DNA from: Azolla caroliniana
Lineage: Eukaryota; Polypodiophyta
Direction of reading: 5' to 3'
Assembly: GCA_043228905.1 (NCBI GenBank)
Contig: JBHGNT010000006.1
Span: 18,042,001 to 18,106,000, forward strand
Length of the DNA stretch: 64,000 nucleotides
This document shows positions 61,294 through 64,000 of the stretch, piece after piece. The notes beneath the pieces are model-generated. The model saw only the letters and a program-made list of their open reading frames with translations. It was not told the DNA's origin and made no database searches. Both the position numbers and the translations under genes were made by a program. Positions within the stretch are counted from its first letter, which is position 1, and each line of letters begins with the position of its first letter.

Positions 61294-64000
61294 TTAAAGA
61301 CGACGAGTGGAACGAGTCGGCGCTAACTGCGGGCCGGGTTTGTCCGGATACTTTCGGTGGAAATCAGCAAGAAGATCTTGTGCATTGGCAACATTCTCGA
61401 CGGGTTCCCAAGTACGTTCGCTCGGACTATAACCGAGCCAATCGACCAAGTAATAAAGTTTGTTGCGAACAAGTTTGGAATCGAGGATGGCAGCAACTTC
61501 ATACTCCGGGCCGGCGTCCAACTCCAGCGGGGGCGGCGGTGGTGTCACACGATCGGGAATGGTGTTTGCTTTATAAGGTTCAAGAAGAGAACAATGGAAA
61601 ACCGGATGTATCTGAAGCTGCGGAGGGAGATCCAGGCGGAAGGTGACATCATTAATCTTCCCCGTAATACGGAAAGGACCGAGTCGTCGATAATCCAACT
61701 TGTCGCACGGTCGTGTAGTCTTGATGTGACGACGTAAGAGCCATACTCGATCTCCGATGGCAAAAGAGGAGGGAATCCGATGACGATCCGCATAAGTCTT
61801 CTGTGTGTGTTGAGCATGACGAAGGTGAGTAGAGAGATCCATCTGAATCTTGCGTAGCCTCTCCAAATGGTCCTCGGCACGAGGGTTGGTAGGTAGCTCC
61901 GGAGTGTCGATCACCGACCAGCGAGGATGGAAACCGGTATAAGCGAGAAATGGGGAGACCCGAGTCGAGGAGTGAATAGCATTATTATACGCAAACTCCG
62001 CAAAGTGGAGAATCTCGGCCCAATCGTCCTGTTGATAACTCAGGAAACACCGGAGATATTGCTCCAACGTTTGGTTTGTTCGTTCCGCCTGTCCGTCAGT
62101 TTGAGGATGGTAGCCGGAGGAGAGGTTGCAGGAGACCTTGAGCATCCTGAAGAGATGCTGCCAAAATTTGGAGACAAATTGCGGGCCTCGGTCACTGACA
62201 ATACTGTCTGGTAGGCCATGATGCCGAAATACCTCACGCATAACAAGAGCGGCGGTTTCCTCGCTAGTGATGGCTTTAGTACATGGCACAAAATGTGCCA
62301 TCTTCGTATATCGATCGACGACGGTTAGGATAGCATCGAACCCCTTCGAGACCGGCAGATCTGTAATAAAATCAAGACAAATAGACTGCCACGGCTTACT
62401 TGGAATTGGTAAAGGTTCCAACAAGCCATATGGATGGTGTCGTGGCATCTTTGCTCGGCAGCAAGCATCACAGGTCCGAACGTAGTCGTCGACAAAACGG
62501 CGCATGTGGGGCCACCAAAAAGATCGCTGCACTAACTCCAACGTCTTGGTACTACCGAAATGTCCCGCCGTATGGGTGTCATGACAATGTTGGACGATTT
62601 GAAGGCGACAGGAGCAATCGGGGACATATACGCGCTTTTTAAAGAATAACAAACCATCATGATATTCGAATTGTCGGTAGTCAATACCTGGTTGTTGAGA
62701 CTGAGAACAGGATGCCCGAGAAGTATCAATGTGCGCCAGGATGTCTTGAGCAAAACTATCTGTCTTCAAGGTTGCACGTATGTCATCGGTAATCCGTGAA
62801 TCCATCGGGGTGTGAAAAATCCGCGTCGTGTGCAATCGTGTTGGTCCCAAGATTACTTGCTTTTGATTATCAAATGTTGCGTCACCAGGACGAGGTGCAA
62901 GATATGAACGCCGTGATAGTGCGTCTGCTTTTCCTTGCTGCTTCCCCGGTCGATATGTGATTTCGAAGTTGAAACGCGTGAGGAATTGCGCCCACCGAGC
63001 TTGCCGTCGATTTAGTACGCGAGCGTTCTGAAAATAAGCAAGATTTTTATGATCGCTAAAGACAATGACTTGATGTGGAGAGCCCTCTAAGAAATGCCGC
63101 CATTGTACAAATGAATCCACGATGGCTAATAACTCCTTGTCATGTATTTCGTAGTTGATTTCTGCGACATTGAATTTGCGCGAATGGAAAGCCACCGGAT
63201 GCAACTCTTCTTTATCGCCTTGTTGAGAAAGGATGCTACCGAGGGCGAAATCTGATGCGTCGGCCTCCATGATGAATGGTTTGCTTGTATCCACATGAGC
63301 TAGAATCGGTGCTGATGTAAAGGCTTTCTTAAGATGCCGAAAAGCCATATCTGCTTCGATGGACCAAAGAAATGCTTGGCCCTTCTTCGTAAGTTGAGTG
63401 AGAGGTAAAATAATCTTCGAGTAATCCTGTATAAACTTACGGTAGAAGTTAGCAAAGCCTAGAAAACATTGTACATCTCGTACCGACCGTGGAATTTGCC
63501 ACTCTAGTACAGTTTGGATTTTAGCTGGATCCATGGCGATGCCCTTTGAGGAGATGACGTAGCCTAGAAATTCCACTTGCTTGCAGTCAAAGCTACATTT
63601 CTCTAGCTTGGCATAAAGACCATTCTCGCGGAGTCGCTTTAGTACTAATAGTACATGAGAATCGTGCTCTTCCTGGGTCTTCGAATAAATCAAGAGATCA
63701 TCCAGATAAATGATCAAACAGATATCCAAGAGGTCTCTGAATATATCATTTGCCATGTGTTGGAAGACTGCGGGTGCATTGGTTAGGCCAAACGGCATAA
63801 CAGTATACTCGAAATGCCCATACCGCGTGCGAAAAGCGGTCTTCCACTCATCTCCCGGTCGGATCCGCACGAGATTATACGCTCCTCGTAGGTCGATTTT
63901 AGTAAAAAACTTGGCACCATTAACTCGCTCTAAAAGACTTGATATAAGAGGAAGTGCATACCTATTCCGGATGGTGACCTTATTCAATCCGCGGTAATCA
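61294..64000 (-). CDS. Gypsy-D pol, partial (RT to chromodomain)
   Basis: Open to the window edge, about 900 codons. RT from DYRGLNKVTIRNRYALPL, with IIYLDDLLIYS; RNase H EADASDFALGSIL; integrase finger HDTHTAGHFG...CDACCR; core CLDFITDLP, SDRGPQFVSKFW; chromodomain YEVAAILDSKL to SERTWEPVENV near the end. Stop before the polypurine tract AAGGGGGAGATAG. Very similar to Gypsy-A pol throughout; no defect seen in this part. Confidence 0.95.
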   Translation of the reverse strand, partial: DYRGLNKVTIRNRYALPLISSLLERVNGAKFFTKIDLRGAYNLVRIRPGDEWKTAFRTRYGHFEYTVMPFGLTNAPAVFQHMANDIFRDLLDICLIIYLDDLLIYSKTQEEHDSHVLLVLKRLRENGLYAKLEKCSFDCKQVEFLGYVISSKGIAMDPAKIQTVLEWQIPRSVRDVQCFLGFANFYRKFIQDYSKIILPLTQLTKKGQAFLWSIEADMAFRHLKKAFTSAPILAHVDTSKPFIMEADASDFALGSILSQQGDKEELHPVAFHSRKFNVAEINYEIHDKELLAIVDSFVQWRHFLEGSPHQVIVFSDHKNLAYFQNARVLNRRQARWAQFLTRFNFEITYRPGKQQGKADALSRRSYLAPRPGDATFDNQKQVILGPTRLHTTRIFHTPMDSRITDDIRATLKTDSFAQDILAHIDTSRASCSQSQQPGIDYRQFEYHDGLLFFKKRVYVPDCSCRLQIVQHCHDTHTAGHFGSTKTLELVQRSFWWPHMRRFVDDYVRTCDACCRAKMPRHHPYGLLEPLPIPSKPWQSICLDFITDLPVSKGFDAILTVVDRYTKMAHFVPCTKAITSEETAALVMREVFRHHGLPDSIVSDRGPQFVSKFWQHLFRMLKVSCNLSSGYHPQTDGQAERTNQTLEQYLRCFLSYQQDDWAEILHFAEFAYNNAIHSSTRVSPFLAYTGFHPRWSVIDTPELPTNPRAEDHLERLRKIQMDLSTHLRHAQHTQKTYADRHRIPSSFAIGDRVWLLRRHIKTTRPCDKLDYRRLGPFRITGKINDVTFRLDLPPQLQIHPVFHCSLLEPYKANTIPDRVTPPPPPLELDAGPEYEVAAILDSKLVRNKLYYLVDWLGYSPSERTWEPVENVANAQDLLADFHRKYPDKPGPQLAPTRSTRRL

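Larger units (their letters stand above)
60862..64000 (-). mobile_element. Gypsy-D: chromovirus, 3' half, runs off the window
   Basis: Close relative of Gypsy-A. It has one LTR (60862-61282) and pol from RT onward. It inserted into Copia-3. The 5' LTR, gag and target duplication lie beyond 64000. Confidence 0.93.

Overview
The window is nuclear DNA of a land plant, built almost entirely of nested transposable elements plus a block of mitochondrial DNA. I see no intact host gene. The mitochondrial block carries unedited nad2 exons with many sites that would need C-to-U editing. Its nad2 reading resembles versions I know from seed-free plants, and the gypsy elements are chromoviruses of a kind I associate with mosses, lycophytes and ferns. 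My best guess is a fern or lycophyte; this is inference, not shown directly.

Layout. 1-11330: an old Ty3/gypsy element (here Gypsy-F) with a pol tail and a third ORF of about 1033 codons. It is split at 1335 by a young, apparently intact Tat-like gypsy element (Gypsy-T, 1336-8342, LTRs identical by eye, 5-bp target duplication CCGGG). 11331-18477: three decayed Ty1/copia copies in tandem. 18485-30879: an L1-type LINE on the minus strand with a 7-bp target duplication, split by chromovirus Gypsy-A (20225-25913, TSD CATAC) and by an unidentified insert of about 1 kb (26063-27104). 30903-48853: a divergent, decayed gypsy (Gypsy-C). Its leader is interrupted by mitochondrial DNA (about 31631-41863) holding nad2 exon 5, trnY-GUA, nad2 exons 1 and 2 and parts of three group II introns. 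That block is itself interrupted by chromovirus Gypsy-B (33314-38603, minus strand, TSD CTTAG). A related solo LTR sits inverted in the Gypsy-C integrase region. 48854-50502: a chromovirus fragment (Gypsy-E). 50503-59650: AT-rich debris with microsatellites, a tandem duplication, a solo copia LTR and a LINE fragment split by an LTR-like insert. 59651-60861: a minus-strand copia 3' end, broken by the 3' half of chromovirus Gypsy-D (60862 to the window end).

How things work together. Gypsy-T encodes gag, protease, RT, two RNase H domains and integrase in one frame. Gypsy-A and Gypsy-B use two frames with a chromodomain at the pol end. The most notable pattern is in the chromoviruses. The 11-12 bases just after the 5' LTR, where a tRNA primer site is expected, are instead complementary to a stretch of the element's own LTR 32-33 bases downstream of its TATA box, where the transcript should begin. 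This is the architecture of self-primed reverse transcription known from Tf1. A second pattern is a tRNA-like segment with A- and B-box motifs, usually antisense, at the U3 end of several different gypsy LTRs. Third, the mitochondrial block has nad2 in permuted order (last exon, trnY, first two exons), as expected if nad2 is trans-spliced in the source mitochondrion.
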